DNA of 64,000 nucleotides, taken from Teredinibacter waterburyi (lineage in GTDB: Bacteria; Pseudomonadota; Gammaproteobacteria; Pseudomonadales; Cellvibrionaceae). A program made the translations under genes and the position numbers. Shown here one piece after another: positions 1-10,756 of the stretch (its first letter is position 1; every line of letters begins with the position of its first letter). Location of the stretch: positions 27,459 to 91,458 of the forward strand of contig NZ_MRUH01000086.1 in NCBI RefSeq assembly GCF_001922985.1, read 5' to 3'. Under the pieces are notes generated by a model. That model did not search any database, was not told the origin of the DNA, and saw only the letters and a program-made list of their open reading frames with translations.

Positions 1-1887
1 AATAGAAACCGCTTCAAAACCATCCATACCCGGCAAGTTGATATCCATAATCACCAAGTCTGGCTGAGTGGTTCGCGCCAAAAAGATCCCCCGCAAAGGT
101 TCATCCGCCACGGTTAACTCTAAATTGGGGTAACGCGCTAGCAACTGCTCCATTAGGCGCTGATTTGGCGGGTTATCTTCAACGTAAAGAATGCGCTTAT
201 TGCCGCTTACCTCAAGCTCTGGTATCTCTTGGCTAATTGACGATGCCGGACGAAGATAGCTGTTGGCGACCTCATCAATAGACTGGCCGGTGTACTCGGG
301 AAACTCAACCCAAAATGTACTGCCATAGCCTTCTTCACTACGAAACCCCAGCACGCCACCCATTTTCTTCACTAGCTGCTTGGTAATCACTAGACCTACG
401 CCACTGCCTTCAATAGCGCTACCCTCGGCCCCCAAACGATTAAAGGGCTGGAACAAATGCTGCTGTAATTCTTGAGAAATTCCAACACCGGTATCTCGTA
501 CCGCAATTTGGAATAACCCAGCATCGGTTTTTCGGCAATCAATCTCCACCTTGCCACCATCACGATTATATTTAACCGCATTGCTCACCAAATTCAACAA
601 TACCTGCTTAAGCCGCACCGCATCGGCGACCACGGTAACATCGTCTAGCCCATTTAGATTTAAACGCAGCTGAATATGCCGAAAGTCAGCCTGCGAACGC
701 AGTAACGAGTCCACTTCCCGCAGTAAGCGCGAAGGCGCAACCGGCTCCATTGACAACCCCATTCGCCCCGCTTCGATCTTTGCTAAGTCCAGCACATCAC
801 CCACCAGCTGTAGCAAATGCTCGCCAGCGCGTTTAATTTCCAGAATATTGAGATGCTGAGTTTCGTTTAAGCTACGATCCAAATCGAACAGCTGCGCAAA
901 GCCAAGAATGGCGTTGAGGGGGGTGCGCAGCTCGTGGCTCATATTAGAAAGAAATTCCGACTTCGCCTGATTGGCTTTTTCCGCAGCCTCTTTAGCTTTG
1001 ACAACACGCGCCTCGGCACTCTTTAGCTCGGTAATATTCATATTGGTGCCCGACATGCGCACCGGCTTACCCTTGTCGTTAAAGGATGTCTGCCCCCGTG
1101 CCCTAATCCAACGCCATTTTTCGTCTTTACCGCGAATTCGATATTCCACATCAAACGGACACTTGCCGTGAATATGGTCACGCAAACACTGATCAAATAA
1201 AATCAGATCATCGGGATGAATGCGTTCGCGCCACGCCTGGACCCGATCAATACCCTGATTCACAAGGTCATCATCATCGCTATAACCGAGATGTTCCCAG
1301 CAACGGTTCGAAAAGTGAAAGCTACCGTGCTCCGCGCTCCACTCCCAAATACCGTCGTTCGACGACTGTAAAATCCGCGCGTGACGAGCCTCGCTCACCA
1401 ACAATGCCTGCTCGGTTTGTTTCAGCTTGGTAACATCGAATAAGATGCCAGAAATGTATTTAACCCAGCCCTGATCGTTGCGCACCGCATCGACACGGAC
1501 CTCCGTCCAGATGTAGCCGCCACGCTTTTTTCGAATTCGGAAGCTAAAGCTTTGCGGGCCGCCACTGCGAAGCAGTGCTCGAATGTCTTCGGAAACACGC
1601 TCGCGATCGTCTTGATGGACGTATTCCAGAAATCGCCCCGAATCGGAAATAAACACCATATCGCTATCGCCGTAGCCAAGGTACGCCCAAAAGCCCCCAT
1701 TCCAAACCATAACCGAGGTATCGAGTTCCCAATCAAGGAAGCCATAACCGTGGCCGCCCTTAAAGATTCGCTCATGACGCTCTACCGACTGCAGCATCTT
1801 GCTCGACGCGATTGTGCCATCGCCGCCAATGCCGAGCTTCTCGGATGCCAATGGTTTGGCGGTTTTCTGTCGTTTAAACCAAAACAT
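1..1887 (-). CDS. Hybrid sensor histidine kinase, PAS-PAS-HisKA-HATPase-REC (3' truncated by window edge)
   Basis: Reading the minus strand from an ATG at 1887 gives 629 codons that run off the window at position 1. Domains in order: PAS at about residues 45-155, second PAS at about 170-290, HisKA with phospho-acceptor H318 in SHELRTPLN, HATPase with N-box Asn436, G1 box DTGVGI (465-470) and G2 box GSGVGL (494-499), then a receiver domain from about 565 with acidic pair E570/D571 and acceptor D615 in MDINLPGMDG. The rest of the receiver is outside the window. No transmembrane segment is visible, so it is probably a cytosolic sensor; the two PAS folds are the likely input, ligand unknown. By family knowledge it autophosphorylates on His and relays to its own Asp. 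The start follows a purine-rich AAAGAG. No partner regulator is visible in the window. Confidence 0.93.
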   Translation of the reverse strand, partial: MFWFKRQKTAKPLASEKLGIGGDGTIASSKMLQSVERHERIFKGGHGYGFLDWELDTSVMVWNGGFWAYLGYGDSDMVFISDSGRFLEYVHQDDRERVSEDIRALLRSGGPQSFSFRIRKKRGGYIWTEVRVDAVRNDQGWVKYISGILFDVTKLKQTEQALLVSEARHARILQSSNDGIWEWSAEHGSFHFSNRCWEHLGYSDDDDLVNQGIDRVQAWRERIHPDDLILFDQCLRDHIHGKCPFDVEYRIRGKDEKWRWIRARGQTSFNDKGKPVRMSGTNMNITELKSAEARVVKAKEAAEKANQAKSEFLSNMSHELRTPLNAILGFAQLFDLDRSLNETQHLNILEIKRAGEHLLQLVGDVLDLAKIEAGRMGLSMEPVAPSRLLREVDSLLRSQADFRHIQLRLNLNGLDDVTVVADAVRLKQVLLNLVSNAVKYNRDGGKVEIDCRKTDAGLFQIAVRDTGVGISQELQQHLFQPFNRLGAEGSAIEGSGVGLVITKQLVKKMGGVLGFRSEEGYGSTFWVEFPEYTGQSIDEVANSYLRPASSISQEIPELEVSGNKRILYVEDNPPNQRLMEQLLARYPNLELTVADEPLRGIFLARTTQPDLVIMDINLPGMDGFEAVSI

Positions 1888-2014
1888 GTTCGCTCTTTTT
1901 CGCAATAGTTATTGTTGTGGTGTAGTTTAGATTAGTTTTGACTATACCTCTCTGTATCAGAGTCTTCGCACTATACTTTGATTGTCGGCATACAAGCGAG
2001 GATGGGCTATAGCA

Positions 2015-2227
2015 ATGACGTTACATCAACTAACCGATAGTGCCAAAACGAATATCACCCAGCTATTCATACTTTTCGGAGACTATGGCAGTAACGAGCG
2101 CAGCCACCTGCTGCCCTATCCAACGCTGCAAAAAGTTACGCAAACGCCGACCACCGATAAAACAGAATTAAAACTTACTCCCGATACATGCACCCAAAAG
2201 ACGCCCATAAAAAAACGGAGCCCGTAA
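2015..2227 (+). CDS. Small hypothetical protein, doubtful (70 aa)
   Basis: An ATG at 2015 opens a 70-residue frame ending inside the A-run of the terminator at 2210-2243. The product is Thr/Lys-rich with no recognisable domain, no signal peptide and no clear ribosome-binding site. A longer reading from a TTG at 1982 is possible. It fills the space between the sensor kinase promoter region and the terminator after secF. It may be non-coding; it is listed because it is the only open frame in this 390-base gap. Confidence 0.2.
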   Translation: MTLHQLTDSAKTNITQLFILFGDYGSNERSHLLPYPTLQKVTQTPTTDKTELKLTPDTCTQKTPIKKRSP

Positions 2228-2243
2228 CGTGCTCCGTTTTTTT
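2210..2243. terminator. Bidirectional rho-independent terminator downstream of secF
   Basis: The stem ACGGAGC/GCTCCGT (2215-2221 and 2231-2237) has a 9-base loop and is flanked by A-runs on the left and T-runs on the right. It can therefore terminate on either strand. On the minus strand it ends the secD-secF unit. Confidence 0.85.
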
Positions 2244-2283
2244 CATCACTTCAGTGATACTCAGTACAACTCTAACTTAGCAC

Positions 2284-3210
2284 CTAAGGCATCAACGACT
2301 CTTGATCTTCGCCTTCCTTTTCAATTTGCATTAGATCTTCTTTGGTAATATTCATCGTTAGAAGAATATTTGCCGCCACATAGATCGATGAATAGGTACC
2401 CACAACAATGCCGACCAACAGCGACAAAGCGAAATTGTGGATCAACTCGCCGCCAACAAAAAATAGTGCCGACAACACTAATAATGTTGTAAACGATGTC
2501 ATTAAAGTTCGCTCTAATGTTTGCGTAAGCGAAATATTAATCACTTCAATCGGCTCGGCCTTACGAATAACCCGGAAGTTTTCACGCACACGGTCGAATA
2601 CCACAATCGTATCGTTAAGCGAGTAACCAATTACCGCTAGCACTGCGGCCAATACCGTAAGATCGAAATCTAATTGGAACAACGCGAACATACCCAACAC
2701 AATAGTAACGTCGTGAACCAAGGCTACAACTGCGCCCACAGAGAACTTAAACTGAAAGCGTAACGCCACGTAAACCATCACCACGGCTAAGGCAAATAAC
2801 ATTCCCAAACCGCCGTCGTTGGCAAATTCATCACCGATTTGAGAGCCGACATATTCCGTGCGCTTGCGAATAACCTCGCCTTCACTCGCATAAGACTCTA
2901 CCAACACGGCTGCAACTTGGTCGCCGACTTTTTCGCCATCGGCTTGAATGCGGATCACCACATCCTGATCACTACCAAAGTTTGCCACGATGGCACTCGG
3001 ATACCCCTGATCTCTTAGCTGTGTGCGAATCGCTTCGAGATCAGCTGTTTCGGGATAATGCATTTCAATTAAGGTGCCGCCGGTGAAATCCAAACCGAAA
3101 TTCAAGCCCTTTACGGCCAAGGCACCGACTGAAACAGCTAGCATCACTGCGGAAAAAACCACCGCGAGATAACGCCGCCCCATAAAATTAATAATTTTTT
3201 CACTGTTCAT
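2284..3210 (-). CDS. secF: Protein translocase subunit SecF
   Basis: The 308-residue inner-membrane protein is an auxiliary Sec translocon subunit that, with SecD, uses the proton motive force to help pull preproteins into the periplasm. The family pattern is clear: an N-terminal membrane helix (about residues 13-33), the motif GLDFTGGTLIEM, a periplasmic domain, then five C-terminal helices including VIGYSLNDTIVVFDRVREN and the conserved LTQTLERTLMTS stretch. Length is normal. It lies 27 bases downstream of secD on the same strand and is presumably co-transcribed with it. Confidence 0.98.
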   Translation of the reverse strand: MNSEKIINFMGRRYLAVVFSAVMLAVSVGALAVKGLNFGLDFTGGTLIEMHYPETADLEAIRTQLRDQGYPSAIVANFGSDQDVVIRIQADGEKVGDQVAAVLVESYASEGEVIRKRTEYVGSQIGDEFANDGGLGMLFALAVVMVYVALRFQFKFSVGAVVALVHDVTIVLGMFALFQLDFDLTVLAAVLAVIGYSLNDTIVVFDRVRENFRVIRKAEPIEVINISLTQTLERTLMTSFTTLLVLSALFFVGGELIHNFALSLLVGIVVGTYSSIYVAANILLTMNITKEDLMQIEKEGEDQESLMP

Positions 3211-3237
3211 AATATTTAATTCCTGTGCTTCGCCGAG

Positions 3238-5103
3238 TTATATCCACAACTTGTTTACGCGGCGACCGCCGTAAATCAAATTCACAATCGCCCGCGTGCA
3301 TGTAGTAGCAGTAAACACGGAAGTCACAATACCTATCGCTAGAGTTACGGCAAAACCTTTTACCGAACCAGTACCAATACCGTACAAAATAATTGCCACG
3401 ATAAAAGTGGTTATATTCGCATCCAAAATGGTTTCTAACGCTCGCTCAAAACCCGACTTTATCGCCGTCTGAGGCGGCACACCATTGGCAAGCTCTTCGC
3501 GAATACGCGAGAAAATCAACACGTTAGCATCTACCGCCATACCTACCGTTAAAACGATACCTGCGATACCCGGCAAGGTTAGCGTGGCACCAAACATCGA
3601 CATAATGGCGATCAAAAGCGTAAGGTTAACCGCCAAAGCGATATTCGCAGCAAAACCAAATACTTTGTAATAAAACAGCATAAATACAAGTACTAACGCC
3701 AAACCTATCTGTACAGACTTAACACCCAAGGCAATATTCTCTGCACCAAGTGATGGGCCAATAGTGCGTTCTTCAACAAACCCCATAGGAGCCGCCAAAG
3801 CACCGGCACGCAACAATAATGCAAGCTCAGATGCCTCAGCTGGATTATCAATACCGGTTATACGGAAGCTTCTACCCAAAGCACCCTGAATAACCGGGAA
3901 ACTAATAATACTGGCCTGCGGAATCTGTTCGTAAACAATCTCCTCTTCACCATCGCCACTACGCTGACGCTTGATCTCGGTTTTATACTCGATAAACACC
4001 ACTGCCATACGACGACCAACATTATCGCGGGTGCGACGGTGCATGGCGGTACCGCCTTGGCTATCCAAGGTGATATTCACTTGCGGCAAGCTGGTATCGG
4101 GGTCGTAACCAATTTGTGCATTGGTTACCATACTGCCGGTAATCACTGGGCGCTTTTCAACTACGTTGTTACCGGAACGACTCTGCTTCAACTCATCCCG
4201 CCAAGGAAATTCTTCGCGCTGCGAGGTAAAGGTGGTTTCGTTGGCTTCTAAACGAAACTCTAGGTTTGCAGTTTTACCGATGATGGATTTAGCACGGGCG
4301 GTATCTTGAATACCAGGCAATTCAACCACGATTCGATTACGACCCTGACGCTGAACCATCGGCTCGGCAACACCAATCTCGTTTACACGATTACGCAAGG
4401 TAGTTAAGTTCTGGCTAACCGCATAGTCTTCTTTCTGGCGAATATAAGCGTCGCTCATGGTCGCATTTAGCAAAAATTTACCACCTTGCTCTACACGTTC
4501 GTACTGCAGTTCCGGTACCTCTTTACGCAAGAAATCGGTGAGCTTCATGCGCTGCTCATCGGTATCCGTGGTAATTGTCATAATGCCATCGTGTACGCGT
4601 GCATCTACACCGTGTAGGCGCTCGGAACGAATATGCTTTTCAACTGTATCTTCAATACTTTCCAGTTCTTCCGTTAATACCCGCGCGGTATCAACCTCTA
4701 AAAGAAAGTGCACACCACCGGCGAGATCCAAACCCAACTTCATCGGCCCAGCGCCCAGATCTAACAACCACTGAGGTGTTGTTGGTGCAAGGTTTACAGC
4801 TACCACATAGTCGCTGCCCAGGGCTTCTTGAACCTTGCGCTGCACAGACAACTGCATTGAGCGATCGTACAAGCGAATCAAACCACTAGTACCGCTGTTT
4901 TCAGCTCCGAAGTAGTCGACTCCAAGCTCTTTTATTGCTTGCTCAGCCTTCGTCATGGTTCGATCGTCAATATCTAACGCTGCTGATGAGCCAGAGATCT
5001 GGATTGCAGGATCCGGCGGATAGATGTTCGGCAGTGCATATATAACCCCCACTGTAATCACAGCGAGGATGAGCAGGTATTTCCAAAGTGGGTAGCGATT
5101 CAT
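3238..5103 (-). CDS. secD: Protein translocase subunit SecD
   Basis: The 621-residue protein has the usual gammaproteobacterial SecD length and layout: one N-terminal membrane helix (about 8-26), the motif LGLDLAGGVHFLLEVD, the large periplasmic P1 region, and a C-terminal block of five helices with VGMAVDANVLIFSRIREE. It partners SecF in the SecDF-SecYEG holotranslocon. A candidate promoter (5156-5183) and a terminator after tgt (5189-5213) lie immediately upstream. secD-secF may thus be transcribed separately from queA-tgt. The usual upstream partner gene yajC is absent. Confidence 0.98.
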   Translation of the reverse strand: MNRYPLWKYLLILAVITVGVIYALPNIYPPDPAIQISGSSAALDIDDRTMTKAEQAIKELGVDYFGAENSGTSGLIRLYDRSMQLSVQRKVQEALGSDYVVAVNLAPTTPQWLLDLGAGPMKLGLDLAGGVHFLLEVDTARVLTEELESIEDTVEKHIRSERLHGVDARVHDGIMTITTDTDEQRMKLTDFLRKEVPELQYERVEQGGKFLLNATMSDAYIRQKEDYAVSQNLTTLRNRVNEIGVAEPMVQRQGRNRIVVELPGIQDTARAKSIIGKTANLEFRLEANETTFTSQREEFPWRDELKQSRSGNNVVEKRPVITGSMVTNAQIGYDPDTSLPQVNITLDSQGGTAMHRRTRDNVGRRMAVVFIEYKTEIKRQRSGDGEEEIVYEQIPQASIISFPVIQGALGRSFRITGIDNPAEASELALLLRAGALAAPMGFVEERTIGPSLGAENIALGVKSVQIGLALVLVFMLFYYKVFGFAANIALAVNLTLLIAIMSMFGATLTLPGIAGIVLTVGMAVDANVLIFSRIREELANGVPPQTAIKSGFERALETILDANITTFIVAIILYGIGTGSVKGFAVTLAIGIVTSVFTATTCTRAIVNLIYGGRRVNKLWI

Positions 5104-5155
5104 GTTTCAGTCCAAATTACCCACTCTAGTGCGGCGGGTGATAATTATCGTAATC

Positions 5156-5183
5156 GTTATAGTAGTGGGCTCAACTTAATCAA
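5156..5183 (-). promoter_or_regulatory. Candidate sigma-70 promoter for secD-secF
   Basis: On the minus strand TTGATT (5178-5183) is followed, after 16 bases, by TATAAC (5156-5161). This places a start site about 45-50 bases upstream of the secD ATG. It sits where yajC would normally be. Confidence 0.5.
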
Positions 5184-5188
5184 GCCCC

Positions 5189-5213
5189 AAAAAAGGGCTG
5201 GATTATACCCTTT
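5189..5213 (-). terminator. Likely terminator after tgt
   Basis: Minus-strand AAAGGG, a 10-base loop, then CCCTTTTTT: a short stem with a T-run lying 70-95 bases after the tgt stop. The stem is only six pairs, so termination may be partial. Confidence 0.5.
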
Positions 5214-5282
5214 ATTCCCCTGTCTTGCCTGAAGCAGTCCTTTAGATGTGGTCACGCAGCCGTCAATCAAGGTGTAAGCCAA

Positions 5283-7504
<2,222 letters not shown>

Positions 7505-7636
7505 AACGAGGGGATACTATTCTAAATTTGGAGGGCCGCAAGGTTAAAACAAAAGCGCCCCCAATACCACGCCGAATAGCAGTTGAATGCCGCCTATCCA
7601 GACGGCGGTCACACCAGAAAAGACATCAAGAAACTG

Positions 7637-7664
7637 TTGACCCAGCGAAAAGCGCTGTTATAAT
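7637..7664 (+). promoter_or_regulatory. Promoter of tRNA-Leu
   Basis: TTGACC (7637-7642), a 16-base spacer and a perfect TATAAT (7659-7664), about 45 bases upstream of the mature tRNA, form a strong sigma-70 promoter. The preceding stretch 7505-7636 holds no convincing gene. Confidence 0.8.
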
Positions 7665-7709
7665 CTCGCGCCTCGACGCAGCGCTGAGTTAATACCCGCT
7701 GCTCGAAAT

Positions 7710-7796
7710 GCCAGAGTGGTGAAATTGGTAGACACAGGGGATTCAAAATCCCCCGCCCTTAAAAGCGTGCCGGTTCGAGTCCGGCCTCTGGTACCA
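7710..7796 (+). tRNA. tRNA-Leu (anticodon CAA)
   Basis: The 87-base cloverleaf has acceptor stem GCCAGAG/CTCTGGT, D-arm with GGTAGAC, anticodon stem GGGGA/TCCCC enclosing TTCAAAA (anticodon CAA at 7744-7746), a long class II variable arm, T-arm GGTTCGAGTCC and encoded CCA. The acceptor closes with a G-U pair. Its last 17 bases are repeated at 16289-16305, marking it as the integration site of the following island. Confidence 0.95.
7780..7796. repeat. attL: left 17-bp direct repeat of the island, within tRNA-Leu
   Basis: TCCGGCCTCTGGTACCA at the tRNA 3' end is repeated exactly at 16289-16305. Similarity extends weakly upstream (GTTCG shared, two mismatches). This is the classic crossover position of tyrosine integrases in tRNA genes. 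Confidence 0.85.
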
Positions 7797-7961
7797 TCTT
7801 ACTTTTAGCTGAATCCAGCTAAATCTTATTATACCTTGCCAATCAATGACTTAGCGTTGCACTACGCTAGGTGTTGATTGTATATATACAGCCAGATCCG
7901 CCCATAAATTCATTTGATTTGCGAAAAAATTACGAATGAATTTACGAGACAGGACTTGGTT

Positions 7962-8189
7962 ATGTCCAGCCTTCGTAAACTTAAAAACAAAACCTATTTA
8001 GTTCAGTTCAAGAAGCACGGTCAGTATTACTCCGAGATCCTCCCCAATAAGATTCAGGCGATAGCTTGGGCTTTTTTATCTCCCCCCTCACATTTCTTTT
8101 GTGTAAATATAAGCGTCATTCATATAACACTTTGCGCACCCGGTACTCCCAAAAACCCACTACGTAGATGTGTGCGCCACAAAAAATAA
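7962..8189 (+). pseudogene. Integrase remnant (N-terminal arm-binding domain only)
   Basis: From ATG 7962, preceded by AGGAC, the first 37 codons encode a Lys-rich stretch ending in YYSEILPNKIQAIAWA. This resembles the beta-stranded arm-type DNA-binding domain at the start of tyrosine integrases, whose first segment typically ends with an A-x-x-WA motif. The next part (after about 8073) is unrelated sequence without core-binding or catalytic R..HxxR..Y elements. I read this as a truncated integrase sitting in the usual place directly after the tRNA. The remainder to about 8250 shows nothing recognisable. Confidence 0.6.
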
Positions 8190-8271
8190 TTGCGTCCTTT
8201 AAATATATTTTTCATTGTCGATTTCCTTATTTCCCCCTATCCTCTACTCGATGATTAAAAATGTAAATAAA

Positions 8272-8455
8272 ATGACCAATCAAATATTAGCCTTAAAAGA
8301 AATTTGCGAGCATTTAAAACTCGTAGATAAAGCTGCTTATACACTTGCAGCTGATGACAGACTTCCAGGCTTAAAGGTCGGCGGCAGCTGGCTGTTTTAA
8401 ACGTGAAGATACTGAGCGCCGGATAAAAGAAGGACAATCACGAGGAAAGAAATAA
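8272..8455 (+). pseudogene. Excisionase-like helix-turn-helix gene broken by a one-base frameshift
   Basis: From ATG 8272 the frame encodes an excisionase/MerR-type helix-turn-helix (residues about 5-42: ALKEICEHLKL ... LPGLKVGGSWLF) and then stops at 8398-8400. Removing one T from the TTTT run at 8395-8398 restores the frame into KREDTERRIKEGQSRGKK and a stop at 8453-8455. That gives a 60-residue protein of normal family length. Such proteins act as recombination directionality factors or small repressors. An ATG at 8251 would add seven residues. It ends 43 bases before the Shango operon. A sequencing error or slippage at the T-run are the alternatives to true inactivation. Confidence 0.65.
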
Positions 8456-8498
8456 TTCTCTTCCTTCGAAAAATAACAAAATCGAAAATGAGGCAGGT

Positions 8499-10751
8499 AT
8501 GGAATTCTGGCTGTTATTGGGGGGTGGATTTGTACTGTACCTTTTCATTAAATCAATAAAAAAGTCATCCACCGTACAAAATCGGAACACTCAAATGCCT
8601 CCCCCTAAAAAAGATACATGGAGTAGAACATCTTCATCCAATCGGGTATCTGCTCATTTAGACGATGATGAAGACGAAGAAGACTTTGCCACATTTACTA
8701 TATCCTACGGGCATGAAGAAGCTAAAAGTAAAAATAAGATAACTGGAAGGTGGGTGCGATCCGGTGAATCAATTAGCGTCAAAGAGCATACAATGACAGG
8801 CGGTAATTTTTACTTTGGTGGTCAACTTACTTCTCTTGATGGTTATGGCACGGAAGCTTCTCTTATTGACAGCGCCTTAAAAGCAAACAATCAACCCTTA
8901 ACCTATGAAGATGACAGCCTAGGATATTGGCCAAAATATAATTCAATTTCAGATGAATGTAGAGGCGCGCTATTAAGCTGGTTAGCCAGCGAACGAAATG
9001 ATCCAGCAGCCCCACTTGGTTATATTTTTATATATTTTTATGGATTAGAACGTAGAGTTGTTGTTGATTCCATACAAAGTGGCGTCGATGACACAGAATT
9101 CAAAGCTATTTTTGAAGAGATTCTTCGCCTCAAAGATATATACGGTACTTCACGTTCCTTCCTGAATTATGCAACACGCTTGCTAGAAATTATGTGTCTG
9201 CTACGCCCAAATGTAGTGTCACATGCAGGTTTAGAAAGAAACCCTAAGCAAGATTCTGTCTTATTAAAGCACAAACTGGCAAAAGCAGTTGATCAAGGGT
9301 ATCCGATAAAAGCTGAATTGGCTTTAGCGTGGCTAAAATTTATTCCTGACTATAACCTCAGAAAACCCGCAAGACGATGCGCTTATGAATTTAGCCAGAT
9401 GTTTACCCGTCTTTACGCAAAAAAATATAATGAAGGCATTAATGTAAAACCAAATAAAACCCGCCTAAAGATCAAATACTGGCCTGCCAGCTCCACTTTA
9501 CGTGGCATCAAGATTCCTCATGAAGACCTACCAGATCCTAGCAGCCTTAAAGGCCCAACAAACAAACTTACGGCTATAGCAGATGAATGTACCGAAGCAT
9601 TAGATGCTTATAGTCGATACCTTGGAAAATCCGATACATCTAGAACAGACATTGCCGCTGTATTACTACTACCTGAAGAGCTGAATGATATAGGCGCAAC
9701 TCTTGGTTTGAGTAAATTCAAACAATGGGCAGAAGATTCAATAGTAAGTAAAAATGGTATCGTTGATTTTAGTGAATTTTGGAAATTCACTAAAACACCC
9801 CTTCCCGAAAAAATTAATAAAAAAGAATCTGAACTCATACAATCATTGGCAGAGAAAGCAGGACTTGGCCTTGTACCTGACACACGGTATCACCACGCTA
9901 AAGCTAGTGTTGACGGTAAGCTGGTTTTGTTTAGCGAAGGTCATGGAAAGTATTTTGAGCCTTCACAAGCCTTTAATGAAACAGGTATGACATTACGCCT
10001 TGGCGCAATGGTAGCAACAATCGATTCACATGTTGACGAGGCTGAATTTACGTTGCTCAAGCAACTTATCGATCACAACACTAATCTTTCCCCTACCGAG
10101 AAACGCTCATTACATTCTTATCTTATTTGGAGGCTTAACACAGCGTCAAATGTAACAGGTTTGAAAGCTAGACTCGAAAAACTAGGGGCGAAGGAAAAAG
10201 CAGCGGTAAGCAAAATTTTGATAGGCGTGGCTCTTGCAGATGGAAAAATTAATCCTGACGAAGTTAAACAACTTGAAAAACTTTATACCTTACTGGGACT
10301 GGACAAATCATTAGTCACCGGTGATATCCATAACGTCACAACACGTAAAGTTACTGTGTCAGATCAACCCACATCCAAAAAATTTGAACTGGATGAAAGT
10401 GCATTGGCCATCCATGAATCGCAAACCAAAGATGTCCAAAGTATGCTTAGTGCGATATTTGTGGGTGAAGAGCCTATTGAAGAAACACCCGCTTCTGAAG
10501 AATATGACACAGATAAAGAAAATATCGGCATTGATGCTCAACATTACGCACTGTATGAAAATCTCATCAATCGAGACAGATGGTCACGGAATGAAATAGA
10601 TGCACTATGTAAAAAGCTAGGACTCATGACAAGCGGGGCAATTGAGACAATTAATGACTGGGCATTTGAAAAAGTAGATGCACCAGTACTTGAAGAAGAA
10701 GCTGACGCCGTATATGTCGATCAAGAGATAGTTGAAGAATTAGAAGGTTAA
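8499..10751 (+). CDS. sngA: Shango defence protein SngA, TerB-domain membrane protein
   Basis: The 750-residue protein has an N-terminal membrane anchor (about residues 4-21), an acidic low-complexity stretch (DDDEDEEDF, about 53-61), a TerB-N-like region from about 85 to 330, a central TerB-like segment (ATIDSHVDEAEF; GVALADGKINPDEV), and a C-terminal TerB-C-like region (GLMTSGAIETINDWAFEK). TerB-type domains bind metal through acidic residues in the tellurite-resistance family; the role in defence is not known to me. The start follows GAGGCAGGT. Only five bases separate it from the ATPase gene. The combination of TerB protein, ATPase and helicase in this order matches the described anti-phage system Shango. 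Confidence 0.85.
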   Translation: MEFWLLLGGGFVLYLFIKSIKKSSTVQNRNTQMPPPKKDTWSRTSSSNRVSAHLDDDEDEEDFATFTISYGHEEAKSKNKITGRWVRSGESISVKEHTMTGGNFYFGGQLTSLDGYGTEASLIDSALKANNQPLTYEDDSLGYWPKYNSISDECRGALLSWLASERNDPAAPLGYIFIYFYGLERRVVVDSIQSGVDDTEFKAIFEEILRLKDIYGTSRSFLNYATRLLEIMCLLRPNVVSHAGLERNPKQDSVLLKHKLAKAVDQGYPIKAELALAWLKFIPDYNLRKPARRCAYEFSQMFTRLYAKKYNEGINVKPNKTRLKIKYWPASSTLRGIKIPHEDLPDPSSLKGPTNKLTAIADECTEALDAYSRYLGKSDTSRTDIAAVLLLPEELNDIGATLGLSKFKQWAEDSIVSKNGIVDFSEFWKFTKTPLPEKINKKESELIQSLAEKAGLGLVPDTRYHHAKASVDGKLVLFSEGHGKYFEPSQAFNETGMTLRLGAMVATIDSHVDEAEFTLLKQLIDHNTNLSPTEKRSLHSYLIWRLNTASNVTGLKARLEKLGAKEKAAVSKILIGVALADGKINPDEVKQLEKLYTLLGLDKSLVTGDIHNVTTRKVTVSDQPTSKKFELDESALAIHESQTKDVQSMLSAIFVGEEPIEETPASEEYDTDKENIGIDAQHYALYENLINRDRWSRNEIDALCKKLGLMTSGAIETINDWAFEKVDAPVLEEEADAVYVDQEIVEELEG

Positions 10752-10756
10752 ACGCA

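Noticed and set aside
7544..7612. Minus-strand hydrophobic frame (VTAVWIGGIQLLFGVVLGALLF) near the tRNA-Leu promoter
   Set aside because: It could be a 22-residue membrane peptide or the end of a lost gene, but there is no ribosome site, only a GTG start, and it overlaps the tRNA promoter region.
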